DNA of 64,000 nucleotides from Owenia fusiformis (lineage: Eukaryota; Annelida; Polychaeta; Sabellida; Oweniidae). Under the pieces are notes generated by a model. The model was not told the origin of the DNA, did not search any database, and saw only the letters and a program-made list of their open reading frames with translations. Position 1 is the stretch's first letter. Each line of letters opens with the position of its first letter. The stretch spans positions 29,149,936-29,213,935 of the forward strand of contig CAIIXF020000006.1 of NCBI GenBank assembly GCA_903813345.2, in the 5' to 3' direction. Below are positions 1 through 10,704 of the stretch, in pieces. A program made the translations under genes and the position numbers.

Positions 1-434
1 TTGTTGTAGCATCAGTCACTGTTGTTGTAGCATCAGTGGTAGTAGCATCAGTCACTGTGGTTGTAGTAAGTTCCAACAGCCTGCGAAATCCTCTCATTGG
101 TAATTTTTTCATGACTCCCGTGGCATTTGTGATTGTAGCATCATTGGTGGGGCCAGTAAGGTCTCTTCGAAATCTCCTGAATAATCCTTTCATGACTGTC
201 GTAGCATTAGTTTTAGTAGTAATACCATCAGCCACTGTTGTAGCAGCAGTGGTAGAAGCACCAGCTATTTTTGTTGCAGCATACGTATTGGTAGAAGCAG
301 TAGCATTCTTGATAAATATTATTTTTGATAATTTATTCAACACTGTTGTAGCATCACTGGTATTTGATTTGGTCGCCTTTCTTGTAACGATATTGTTAAT
401 ATCTAAAAGTACAATGTATAGATTAAGGGCGGAC
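1..434 (-). CDS. Partial exon of unknown Thr/Ala-rich repeat protein
   Basis: The minus strand is open from a good splice acceptor (long pyrimidine tract, then AG at 436-435) to the window edge. The translation is rich in Thr and Ala, with recurring blocks such as DATTV, and two related blocks, ATTVMKGLFRRFRR and ATGVMKKLPMRGFRR. The last ~60 bases encode repeated TTTVTDATT-like units. Such composition is common in secreted, O-glycosylated proteins, but I do not recognise the family. The plus-strand reading of the same bases is a Val-rich shadow with no ATG start. The acceptor phase needs two leading bases, while the candidate first exon at 4136-4571 leaves one, so they cannot join directly and a middle exon would be needed. 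Alternative: an expanded simple repeat that happens to be open. Confidence 0.35.
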
Positions 435-1509
435 CTTGAATTAAGGGGGGAGGGGAGAAAGTAAAAAAGAAATAATCTAATTTCAACATTTGGCCCAATT
501 AATTTCTAGACAACTATGCCCCAGAATAAAGAAATAATGCCCAGTGACTTATTAATGCTAGTTTGTTATCTTCATCTAAATAAATAATAAATCACCCTCT
601 GCAAATTGAGTGTAAAGAAAACAATTGGTGTCGTTTATATACATCGTTTTCTGCATTCGTGTAATATCCACACCTTTTTACCCTGACAACAACACGCAAC
701 GGTGACGTCAGATTACGTTGCCTTAACTTTGCTGACATGCTTATTTCCTCAAAGCAAATGCTGTGTGGCGGAATTTTTGTTCATAATGACAAAAATCTAT
801 AGGCAATAAAATTGTACTTCTCTAAATATGTTTTCAAAACATCACTGAATATGAAAAAAGTTGTAAATAAAGTTGATCCATTGGTGAGCCCTATAATTAT
901 TTACTTGGCCGAAAACTTATTAAATGGTCATTGGAATATGTGAAAATCATTTAATAAAATAGGAATGATACCAAGGTCCATTGACAACAAATACTTTTGA
1001 ATAAAAATGACATTTTAAGGTCAGAAATATCTCATTTTTACCATAATTGTTTTTAATAACATTATCACGCCATAATGGACTATCATTACATTCCAATATC
1101 AATACCTCCTATTTTGCATTTTTTACTGGTATTATTTGTATTTTTTTTAATATCATTTTTTGACTACTATGTTGCACCTTGTGGTAGGACATTTGGACCC
1201 TTCGTGTCACCTTTGCGACTGCGTATGCAATTCAAAGTAAATAGCTAGACAATGAGCCAATCTACGATGCCTATGGGCCAGTTTTGGTCATACTATCCCA
1301 AAATATGATTATCATAACTTAGCGCATATATATGGCCTATGATGCACGCTATATTCATCTTTAGTCACATAGTTTCAGTATGATTTTATACAAAAAAGAA
1401 ATACTCATCATATCAAACATGAAGTACCCGGCCTAAACACTCGGTGCGGTTAAGTCTTAAAATGAAATCAAAGTTCATTCAAAATGCACTCGGAAGTCTC
1501 ATGAATTTA
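435..1509. other. AT-rich stretch without recognisable gene
   Basis: No open frame with coding character, no splice-bounded exon and no clear repeat was seen. If the minus-strand exon at 1-434 is real, this is intron. Confidence 0.5.
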
Positions 1510-1756
1510 CAGGGTGTCAAATAAATATGTCCTCTCTCCCCCTAATTTCCAAAGTATGAACATTTGTGCATAGTTTTGTGCTCTAGTTGAGTTAGTCATC
1601 TGAGACGTCCCTTGGAGTTGCTCCCTGAAGCTAGAGACATATAAAAGAGATTTGATGTACCAAACAACATTTCAGATATCATGCAAACGAAAATGTTATG
1701 CAACATCATAAGAATGTTAAAGTTAGAGGGGGAAAACGTATTTATTTGATACCCTG
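1510..1756. mobile_element. TA-flanked MITE, CAGGGTGTC termini
   Basis: A 247-bp non-autonomous element. The left end reads CAGGGTGTCAAATAAATATG and the right end, inverted, CAGGGTATCAAATAAATACG. The similarity continues into a CCCCCTCT-like stretch. TA dinucleotides lie directly outside both ends, as expected for a Tc1/mariner-type target duplication. It has no coding capacity. Confidence 0.7.
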
Positions 1757-3082
1757 TATAAAGAATCAAAAGGCAAAAATGCTAAATACTCGTAAATGAG
1801 TTTCATCCATGATATTTTTGATGAAAACAAGTCAGAGAAACACAATGCAAGAAGTCAGGCATTTTATAAGCCAAATAACAAGCATTCCAATGTATTCAAC
1901 GATTATGCATCTAAAATGTGTGTGCTTTCCATACTATTGCACTTTTTTCCTTTGACAGCTTATTTTCAATGTTTGATTGACGCATATGATAACGATAAGT
2001 GATTTTGACTGATTTTCTGTTCTCATGGGGTTCTGTAAATCAGAGATTGCGGAGTTTACATTGAAAGGGTAGAATCTGTTACTGGTTATTAAATTATTAC
2101 AGATACCAATGGTGATCAAATAAGAAAATGCTTTTGATGTACATTCGAAAACATGATCATAAAAAAAGAAAGAAATTATCGTGATGTTTCTTTTCTTAAT
2201 GGTTTTATACTTTGGATATACCAAAATATAAAACCATTAAAAACCTGTACGTTTGTCACAGCACATGTATGCATAATATTAACAAATTTTTATTATGTTT
2301 AACATATTTATGTACCATTGGATTCAATTCAATTTAAAATCAACTTTTTGGAATTAAATTAAAAAGTTTCACACATCACATCTTGGTAACAACACTGGGA
2401 CTATAACATTAGGTAAAGTGATTTTGATGCTCTCGTTTGCACAGCTAAGTTGACAGGCACATCAGTCAACACGAATTTAAAGTTCTTTTGATATAGGAAA
2501 CATGAATCGGCAGTTTTTAGTTTTGATATTCATTTATCTGTTGATTTGAACTGACAAGTAATTCTTAAAGATCCCTTGTAAAGTTTAAACAAATATGGCT
2601 TTTATAGCAGTCAGACTGGAAGCAAACTAAAACCCATGGCCAAGAGTTGAATTGAGCATTTACTGTCTAGTTTAGTCGTATTTCATCTATTCATACACAT
2701 CATCTATTGATATACTCAATAGTTTTAAATATTTTCTGAGATCTAATTTAAAGAAATGAGCATTTTAAACACGCGATACACGCAACACTATGACATGTTT
2801 TGAATAAAAACAAATCACATCATGATAAATATCGCGCCATTTATCGAAAAATTCAAAATTACCGCAAATCAATTCACCCAGAATGTCTTAAACTTAATCA
2901 GGTTTTGGCACTAGTCTGCCCTTGCTTCTGTAAAAATTTCAAATTAAACAGATAAGTGGTTTTCCTGGAATTTTGATGAAAAGATTTAAGTGACGCCCAT
3001 CCCCATAGACACACCCAGGTACGTCGTATGCACGCACGCAGGCACAGGCACACCCCCATCAATACAAGACGACTACAATATA
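1757..3082. other. No recognisable gene
   Basis: AT-rich DNA with only short chance open frames. A short run of CACGCACGCAGGCACAGGCACA lies near 3030-3052. Nothing further can be supported. Confidence 0.5.
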
Positions 3083-4008
3083 CAGTGCGTATCAAAGAAA
3101 ACGCAACAGAATGTTATCTCGGAAAAGCACAAAACCAGTGATAACAGCATTGATTTCATTCAATGTACCATAAAGCCATGTGACTCCTCTTTCCAATGGT
3201 ATATCATTCGTTGATATTGGGTCATGGTTGGGCAGGTAACCAGTCCTTTTGTGGGACAAAATTAGCTTGGGACCAATTTATAAACATCGCGAAAGTCAGT
3301 GTACGGGGCCCAATGCAAAATTGGAAGAAAACATAAAATCAATGATGACTACATAAATTTCATTCAATGTACCAAAAAGCCAAATTACTCCTCTTTGCAA
3401 TGAAATGTCATTCCTTCACAGGGAGTCATGGCTGGCCGAATAATCATTAAATTCGCAAAGCTCGGACCCAAGTTTTAAACATTGCAAAAGTCTCATAAGG
3501 GCAATTGGAAGAAGGTGTGACAGGTGTGACATAGACAGTAAAGTGTTCATACTCATACTCTAACAAGAATAAATAAATATGCGCTCATCTCTCCATGTCA
3601 TGCATGGTTCAGCCTGAGTCATATGTGGGTTAAAGCGGAGAAAAGCAGCCCATTATGGCAATTCTTTCTCCAAATTTCGCAATATCTGGTGGAGGAATGG
3701 TGAGCACAGATGCTCCTGAGATAGCTCCGAAAGAAAAGGTCACAACAATTCAAGTCAGGAGCACTTCCATTGGCACCTAGCCCTTGCACTGATTTTTGCA
3801 ATATCTGAAACTTGGTCCAGAGCCGATTTTGACACACTGTGCAAATGGAAGGATTTCTCACCCAACCATGGCCACATGTGGATGAATGACATATCATTGC
3901 AAAGAGGAGGGATGTGGCTTCATGGTAAATTAAATTAAATTGATGTAGTCATCACTAGTTTTGTGATTTTACGAGACAACTGCTTGTTGCGTTTTTTGAC
4001 ACGCCCTG
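3083..4008 (-). mobile_element. Degenerate mariner-like element
   Basis: About 926 bp bounded by TA and inverted ends (CAGTGCGTATC on the left, CAGGGCGTGTC on the right when inverted). The arms stay similar for roughly 150 bases, including AACGCAACA and TCATTCAATGTACC. On the minus strand, bases 3619-3897 encode a remnant containing SAPDLNCCDLFFRSYL. This resembles the catalytic-domain signature of mariner transposases, usually like SPDLNPxDFFLWGYL. The element is shorter than an autonomous mariner (about 1.3 kb), so it is a dead copy. A second member lies at 56882-57862 in the opposite orientation. Confidence 0.75.
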
Positions 4009-4135
4009 TACAACATTTGAAAAAGTGCAATCATAACACACGTCGAGATTAACGTCTGACAGCATAGGCGTTACATTATGAACGACTATACTATCTTGAA
4101 CAATGAAAATGGCCCAACGTCGGAAATAGACTTAC

Positions 4136-4571
4136 CGATAGAACGTAGAATATCCCTTGTTGATTCTGAATATATCCCATTTGACTTCTTTCGTGTGTTC
4201 GTATTCCCAACTCGATATAAAGCCTGCTTGACATTTTGACGATATAACAAAGTTCTTACTATCGACTGGACTAGATTTTTCTTCCCGTAGAATAGACCAT
4301 TCTGGAAGAGCTGATACTTGGTATTGTACCATCGTTTATGTATCCTAGTTTGTCGATGTTTAGATTGTTTATTATCCAATATTACATCAATCTGCGACTT
4401 TTGATTAAAATCCAAATATTCATTACTTTTAGTCTGTGGAAATATCACTTTTTGCACTGTATTTTGCTGATGTGAGAAAACAACCAGCCAAAATAATATA
4501 TATAATTGAGAAAACAATACTAAATTCCTATACATTAAGTATTTATATTCTTGTTCATGTATCCACCGCAT
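4136..4571 (-). CDS. Candidate first exon with signal peptide or signal anchor
   Basis: An open frame from ATG at 4571 runs 145 codons to a strong donor (CTATCG|GTAAGT, GT at 4135-4134). It ends in phase 1; the frame would stop about 16 codons later without splicing. The N-terminus has a hydrophobic stretch, LVLFSQLYILFWLVVFS. From the second Met (4535) this looks like a signal peptide or type II anchor, followed by a basic luminal region rich in Lys, Arg, Asn and Gln. I do not recognise the protein. Downstream exons would lie below 4130 on the minus strand. The Thr-rich exon at 1-434 is in the right orientation but out of phase, so at least one exon is unseen. It could be a chance ORF. Confidence 0.35.
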
Positions 4572-6168
4572 TTCGTCATATTACCCCTAAGTTACCGGTA
4601 AACGGAGTTTTGTATATTAAATTCGTCACATGAATAGATGTACGCCTATGTGAATAAATAATATTCCCTAAAAAACACATTATAAGAGGTCCATTCAAAG
4701 CTATTTATCAATGAGATGACGCATTTCATCTTGAGAGACCGCAGCCTTCTGCAATATATTAGATATCGGAAGAAATAAATGTAATTTATTATTTTTCTTT
4801 AAACTTATTCTAAGAAATTTGGGATTAAACTTATATTGGCGCAATGTATTTTAAATATTCAATATTAAGCCGTGGGAAAACTACAAAACCATGTGTAAAA
4901 AGAACACCAAAAAGATTTTTAGGGCCATTTCGTCATTACTAGAAGGCGCATAGTTTGTATTGAATTTACTCTACTTCCTTAGACGTGTTTTTGTGTACGC
5001 CCAATCGAAGCATTCAGATAAATATGAATCAATAGGATATTTCTTTCAGTCATAAAATCGCCTTTGATGAAAAACGTGATCGCGTGTAAAATATGGCCCC
5101 TCCTTTACAATATTTACCTTATCAAGATACTGAATTATTTGGAAACAAAAACAGTATCAATTAAAAATATTGGGTGAGCACTTTTTTACTAGAATTTCTA
5201 CTTACCCTGGACTGCATGTACTGAGCAAAGGGTCAGTGCTTTACTCATTTACATCATGAGAGTTTTTAACTTTTTATTTCACTTTTTATTTAATTACGCC
5301 AGCCTCAAAAATATGGCACCGTTGTAAAGGTTTTAATTAATCAAATTTTTACAATTATCGTAGAATTTCTTAAAATATTTTTTTATCCTCAACTTCAACA
5401 TAATGGCTGTATTGTGGTTTGAGATATCCGGTCGGGTTCTGTATTACACAGTAAATATGGGCAACATCTAAGTCTCCACATGAATAGGGATTGTAAAAAC
5501 GATGACCTTGTCCTGCGTTAGTAAATGAGGTTCCGTTTCACAACTAAGGAGAACGATACTTTATAAGGCCGAGTACATGCCAAGACCGTAGCTACTGTAG
5601 GATTTACAAGAATAGTCGAGGCAAAATTCTAAAAAATTGAATTTGAAAAGGGGGAATAAAGGAGTCATTTTAAGTTTAAATCGAAAAAAACATGTGAAAA
5701 CGTTCTACAAACATCAAATATAAATGTAAAGGGGATTTAAAAGATTATATTTCAAATATAATCTAAATGATTTAACGTCGTTTTTATGTACACTAAATTA
5801 TCAGATATGACACATAATATATGACACATAGGTCTACGTACCCTAATACCCGACCCTCCTATTGAAAGATCGAGCGCTTGACCCCGCTCCCCAAAGAAAT
5901 AGTTGTTTGACTTCTTTAAGGAGAGCTTCGTCTTCATGCAGTTTATAGAAACTAGTCTAAAAATAATTTAGTACCATAGATAGCCTCTATATTTCATGGA
6001 TAACTCGAAATAGTTATGAATCTTAATGAAAGCGCATTATGGCACTATGAGAGCGCCGATCATGCGTGTCGTATATCGACTATGCACGGTCGAACAAATG
6101 AGGAGAGTGTGCCATCTATCGATCATATGCTGATGTAGTCTATTCGTCTACAGTCGGCATCAACTCTA
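4572..6168. other. No recognisable gene
   Basis: AT-rich sequence with no supported exon. The first few hundred bases would hold the promoter and 5' UTR of the minus-strand exon at 4136-4571 if that exon is real. Confidence 0.45.
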
Positions 6169-6317
6169 TAGTTAGTTAGTTAGTTAGTTTAGTTTAGTTT
6201 TAGTTTTAGTTTTAGTTTTAGTTTGAGTTTGAGTTTGAGTTTGAGTTTGAGTTTGAGTTTGAGTTTGAGTTTGAGTTTAGTTTAGTTAAGTTAAGTTAAG
6301 TTAGTTAGTTAGTTAGT
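6169..6317. repeat. Compound microsatellite (TTAG / TTTTAG / TTTGAG)
   Basis: Tandem TAGT units pass into TTTAG and TTTTAG units, then about twelve TTTGAG units, and then return through TTTAG and TTAAG to TTAG. The symmetrical order suggests repeated slippage. It adjoins the 3' end of the minus-strand LINE fragment and probably grew from its tail. Confidence 0.9.
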
Positions 6318-6668
6318 AAAATATTTATTAAAGTCTCACACTGTAGTTAACAATATACATACTAAAATATCATACAATAATTAACAGTCCCGCCGGCTGC
6401 GGCGTATGAGAGACTCAAGAAAGCAATGTAAAAATATATCAAAAATATGCTCAGATGTAAAAGTTTTAAATATCATATTCCCTTCTATTGCACATTATTT
6501 TATATATAGTTTTTGCCAATGGTCTTTGTAAAATAGAGTTGTTCATAATTGAGCAGTATTTAGCCAGACTAGATAATATTTTAAAGTAAATTATTTCATT
6601 TTTGCAAAGTTCAATAAAATCCCTTCGTGCATCAGTATGGTGATTATTTTTTCGTACGACTGACAGTT
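6318..6668 (-). mobile_element. 5'-truncated LINE: ORF2 C-terminus and 3' UTR
   Basis: On the minus strand a frame of about 66 codons ends at TAA (6466-6468). It contains ARRDFIELCKNEI and later NSILQRPLAKTIYKI, typical of the extreme C-terminus of non-LTR retrotransposon polyproteins of the CR1/Jockey kind. The 3' UTR holds a GC-rich hairpin (GCCGC...CGGCGG near 6391-6405), then TTTAATAAATATTTTAC and the TTAG-type microsatellite that serves as tail. An in-frame stop lies just upstream of the readable segment, so the copy is a dead fragment. Confidence 0.6.
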
Positions 6669-8954
6669 ATATAATACATATGCGTTTTTATTAACTTTCA
6701 TATTGTTATTGTAACTTGACAGAAAAGTTACTTCATTTTCGGTCTATCCGGTATTTGGAAAATGTAGTGCTCATTGTTATTCGCATAGTTTTAAGTAAAA
6801 GATATATTACATCTGTTTCAAGAGACGGTCATCATGCGCTGGCGGATCCATGGGGGGGGGGGGGGAGTATGGCTACCCCTTGGGTGGGCCCAAAAAATTC
6901 TTCATGTTGGCATTATTTGGCCTTTTTAGGCTACATTATCTATAAATGGGCTTTACATTTTCCAAAGTTGGCATCAGGCGAGCTAAACAAAACTTGTTTT
7001 TCAAAAAAATTCCCGTTAAGGTTATTGTTTTTCCTGATTTGAAATGTGCCCCGCTCACTAATTTACCCTCCTCATTTTACCGCATTCTGTGCTTTCACCA
7101 CTTTCACAGTCATGCATGATCCTGCCCATGCTATGGAGACCAGACATAAAGTGGGCACTTAGCAATAAAAGTACGAACGCTCAATCGTTCTTACTTCTTT
7201 GACGTTCGCATATTTAACGTTATATAGCGGCCATATTAGATTAGATCGAGCATTGGTGAGTTTACAAATAAAACGTTAACATTACGTATTTAACGTTTAT
7301 CAAGTTGTTAGGAAAGACTTTAGTATCTTCAATTGTCCATATGACCATGTATATAAATATACGAGCTTTTCATTAACAGCAGTTGGCGGGAGGTTTTCTC
7401 AGCTTTGTAAGTTTTTCAGTCTCAAAATCTGTTTTCTCAGTTCTGATTCTGCCTGTTTTCCGCTTTCAGCCTACATGTACAAAGACTTTTAGGCCGAAGC
7501 CTTATTAAAGTCTAAGCTTATGTTTAGCCTGCGCAAAGAATGTTTTAAAGTGTGCGCCTGACCCGGCTACGTATAGCACAGAGTTTATACTGGCGGATTA
7601 GACTAGTTCATTTTTTATATGTGTGTGAAAGCTTTCTCTTATTTGCGTTTTTTCGTTTAGTACGGTTTTGTTATAATTGCCGAGGTCATATAACCGGGAT
7701 AAAACAATGATTATCGTTGACTGCCCACACACAAAACATACGTTGAGTGAACAGTGTTATTACAAACAACAGGCTTTAGAATACAAAGCGTAGTGTGATA
7801 ATAAGCTGCACACTACCACTGCTGCATGTACATATTACTAATTTACTAGGGCTCCCAAAGAGTGGATAGGGAGGTTGTGTTTGTCACTTTTAAATTTTAC
7901 ATTTCAAAATTGTCATTTTACATGTCATAATTTGTTGGTTTCATTCGTTTAGCCAATCAAAACATTGTAAAACAATAAATTGTCTGTTACGTACAATCAA
8001 TTTTGTTCAGTTTTGATTAGTTGTCAGAATAAAGTTACGTTCATCTGAATCCATGTATCAAAACAAAAATCCTATTTTCACTTCAAAATACTTCAGTGAG
8101 ATGAAGGCTCGGAATTGTCACATGCAATAACTTATTGTCGTATTCGTTATTTTATCTTCTCGATAGTAGCATTTAGTCGCACATTTGATGCCAGGTCACC
8201 TTGTCGCGTACCTCTTGGGGAACCCCACATTTATGTGTGTACTCATGGAAGTAAATTCCCCGGTGCAGCCGAGAGCCACAAACTTTTCAACAGGTTCGAA
8301 ATGACCAATTTCTCTCATATATACTCTAAATATTTTATTATTTAGCACCTACAAAGTATTGCTAATAACCATATGTAATTTCAATAAGGAAACTTATCTG
8401 GCTACATATAAATTCAATATCAACACTAGCTGTTCTCTCAACACGCCCTGGCTTACCTTGTGGTGACAAACCCTGGATTTTCGCTATTTATAGTTTATCA
8501 ACACCTGGACGCATGCGCATTTTATACTTTATCGGGCACTTTAAGATATCTCATATGACCATCTCATCGTTTGTAGTTCTGAACTTGAAGAGCGGTAATA
8601 ATTGAATCATGGGCTGGCTAAAGCTCGAGTGAGTGAGAGTATACTCTAGTCTCTAGCCAATACTTGGCTCGAGGTGATTTCATCTGGAATACTGTGAACT
8701 CCATTTGAAAAAAGCTGGCTGCCGTGTCATACATTTATTGAATATTTTAAAAATCGCCAGATAAATAATTAAAACGGAACCGGCTCAGCTCCTTGATGAG
8801 ATATGACATGATTTCGTCAGGATTTCGTCAAAAATTAAAACAAAATGGCTCCAAGAAAATGGCGATATTCGAAACCTGGACGAAATGTCGTTAACATCTG
8901 ACATTAGTAACTGGCTGTAAATTCTAAGTTAGCGATCCGGAAGATGTGAACTAA
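6669..8954. other. Gene-free stretch with a dispersed-repeat fragment
   Basis: No supported exon. Near 6838-7065 a segment beginning GGCGGATCCATGG, followed by a G homopolymer, resembles in inverted form the segment at 54640-54800 (GGCGGATC, GGGCC and AAAATT-type blocks). It is probably a fragment of a dispersed element. The rest shows nothing recognisable. Confidence 0.4.
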
Positions 8955-9180
8955 TACACTGATCACTTCATGTGTGTTTTGGAATTTCTGGTGAGGTAAT
9001 TAAGGCCATTAAGACCAAAACTCGTAATTCAAATTGTGATGTGGAAAAATGGCGGACATATGATTTCAAATTTCATGATTACAACATGACCAATTGTTCA
9101 TGCAGGAAATTATCTTTCCAGGAAGGCCACGATACAGTGGCTTTAGAAGAAGGTAAGTTAGAGTTATCCCGTGCCAGGAC
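8955..9180 (+). repeat. Dispersed exon-like repeat, copy 1
   Basis: This segment recurs inverted at about 26290-26510. Both copies share the frame TKTRNSNCDV and then a short exon-like block. Here the block is KLSFQEGHDTVALEEG, between an ATGCAG acceptor-like site and a GAAG|GTAAG donor-like site. The inverted copy reads DLSLDEGHDKVALEEG between similar sites. Preservation of frame and splice-like signals in two diverged copies suggests a duplicated exon, a captured gene fragment or part of a transposon gene. The family is not recognised. Confidence 0.45.
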
Positions 9181-9318
9181 TAGAGTCCTGAGAACGTCTC
9201 AATCTTTTACCTGTATGATTACAACATGGGAGAATTTTCTACGCCTCTTACACTTAAGACACAGGGAAGGGGTCTAACCTGTAATAAGCACCAACTGAAA
9301 AATCAAATGAAAAATAAA

Positions 9319-10078
9319 GTCCATTTCACTGTTTTATTACCCTTTGCATTCGTTTGACTTCACTTCTTAAAAGAGAGATTCGTCTTCACTCTTTCAAACT
9401 AAAATAAACCTGTGAACTCACCGCGCCAATCAGTGTTCGTCGGCCAATGAAATTTGACTGACGTTCTATATATGGTCATTCCTTCTGACGTCATCGTTGA
9501 GCCCGGAATTGACCAATGACATGCGCATATTTAATTAGAACGCATTTGGCGTGTTTCTTCAAGCTCGCTGAATGGTGGAAGAAAGGTCAGCGCATAGGTC
9601 AAAAGTGATTTATTACTTAAACTGTCATCGGTGGGGCTACTAAACTGTAATATGGTCTCTACTAGGCAGAGTGTAGTTTAACTAGACTCTGCACGCAGGG
9701 TACTGTTTTATTGCGTCAGTAGAACCCCAAAAATAAGAAATCTGGAAACCATTGTGCAATAATTTATGGAAAAGTATATTTACATTGTACATGAATGACA
9801 TTTGTATTTTTCAGATTTTTATTTTTTTGTGCAATAAGCCTGTGCCCTCTTGTAATTTGAAGAATTTCAGCCATGTTAATCTTATTGAAAATAACATGGC
9901 AGAGAAGCATCCAAATATAAGAGGTAACACACTTTATAAGCCAAGCTAGAAGCAATGCAAGATATACAAATGTCATTCATGTAGAATGGAAACATATTTT
10001 CCCCTATATTATTGCATAATGATATTTGGATTTCTTATATTTTAGGTTTTACTGACGCAATTAAACAGTGAAATGGAC
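9319..10078. mobile_element. Foldback element interrupted by a MITE
   Basis: The left arm (9319-9337 continuing at 9712-9815) matches the inverted right arm (about 9960-10078). Shared blocks include GTCCATTTCACTGTTT, TTGCGTCAGTA, AAATAAGAAATC-like sequence and ACATGAATGACATTTGTAT. The left arm is continuous only if the insertion at 9338-9702 and one copy of its 9-bp duplication are removed. The spacer of about 145 bp has no obvious coding role. Confidence 0.65.
9338..9702. mobile_element. MITE with 9-bp target duplication, long copy
   Basis: The ends are TACCCTTTGCATTCG and, inverted, TACCCTGCGTGCAGAG. The flanks carry a perfect 9-bp direct repeat, CTGTTTTAT, at 9329-9337 and 9703-9711. A 70-bp internally deleted relative with its own 9-bp duplication lies at 24167-24236. 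Nine-base duplications are typical of Mutator-like transposons, so a MULE-mobilised origin is the first guess. No coding capacity was seen. Confidence 0.8.
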
Positions 10079-10081
10079 TCT

Positions 10082-10704
10082 ATGGAAAGCACCAAATGGT
10101 TGATATTTATCGTTATGATGCAGTGAATTACAAAATGCATCATTATCGCCCGCTGACTTCTTTCGGAAATTATTTTTTCTAGAGGTTCTAAATGCAACAA
10201 CAAAATTATGTCACATTTCACTATTTTGGCCTCTTATCAACTCAGGATTGCTTGAATACCATTCAATAGTAATCAGAAATGTAGAGAATAACGAGATACT
10301 TCGAATGAGGTATGATTCATCTCATATATTTCTGTATTGGCTGTGCAATCTTCAATTTAAAATTTTTTTTTGGGACTCATCTTGAGGAATATTTATTGAG
10401 TCTTTGACCGTAACTATCTGGCCAGCAACTATGTCATGATTGAACCTATGGTAAGGTTATCAGGCTATCAAAAGCCTCACATATACTTTCTCTGAAATTA
10501 CAAATTGATACTTTGGGGCACATATAACTGACAAAAATAGCAAGCCTCAATATATTCCTGAGTATTTTAGGATTATTTTCATGTAGTTGATTCCCAAGCA
10601 AATTGTGTGGGAAAAGCAGAATGAGATGTTTTCTTTTGTAATTGCAATTTTTCAAAATGTGTTCCAGTTTAAATTTTCAAGTTGTCAGGGAGCAGCTCAT
10701 AAGC
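10082..10704. other. Upstream region of SF3A2
   Basis: The presumed promoter and 5' UTR of SF3A2 lie here. A possible 5' UTR acceptor (AAATTTTCAAG) lies about 24 bases before the start codon. No TATA box was identified and no other gene is supported. Confidence 0.4.

Noticed and set aside
36-464. Plus-strand Val-rich 142-codon frame
   Set aside because: It starts at GTG, is hydrophobic throughout and mirrors the Thr/Ala-rich minus-strand frame, which has the splice acceptor.
3619-3897. Independent gene on the minus strand
   Set aside because: The frame lies inside the inverted repeats of a mariner-like element and matches a transposase remnant also seen at 57026-57286.
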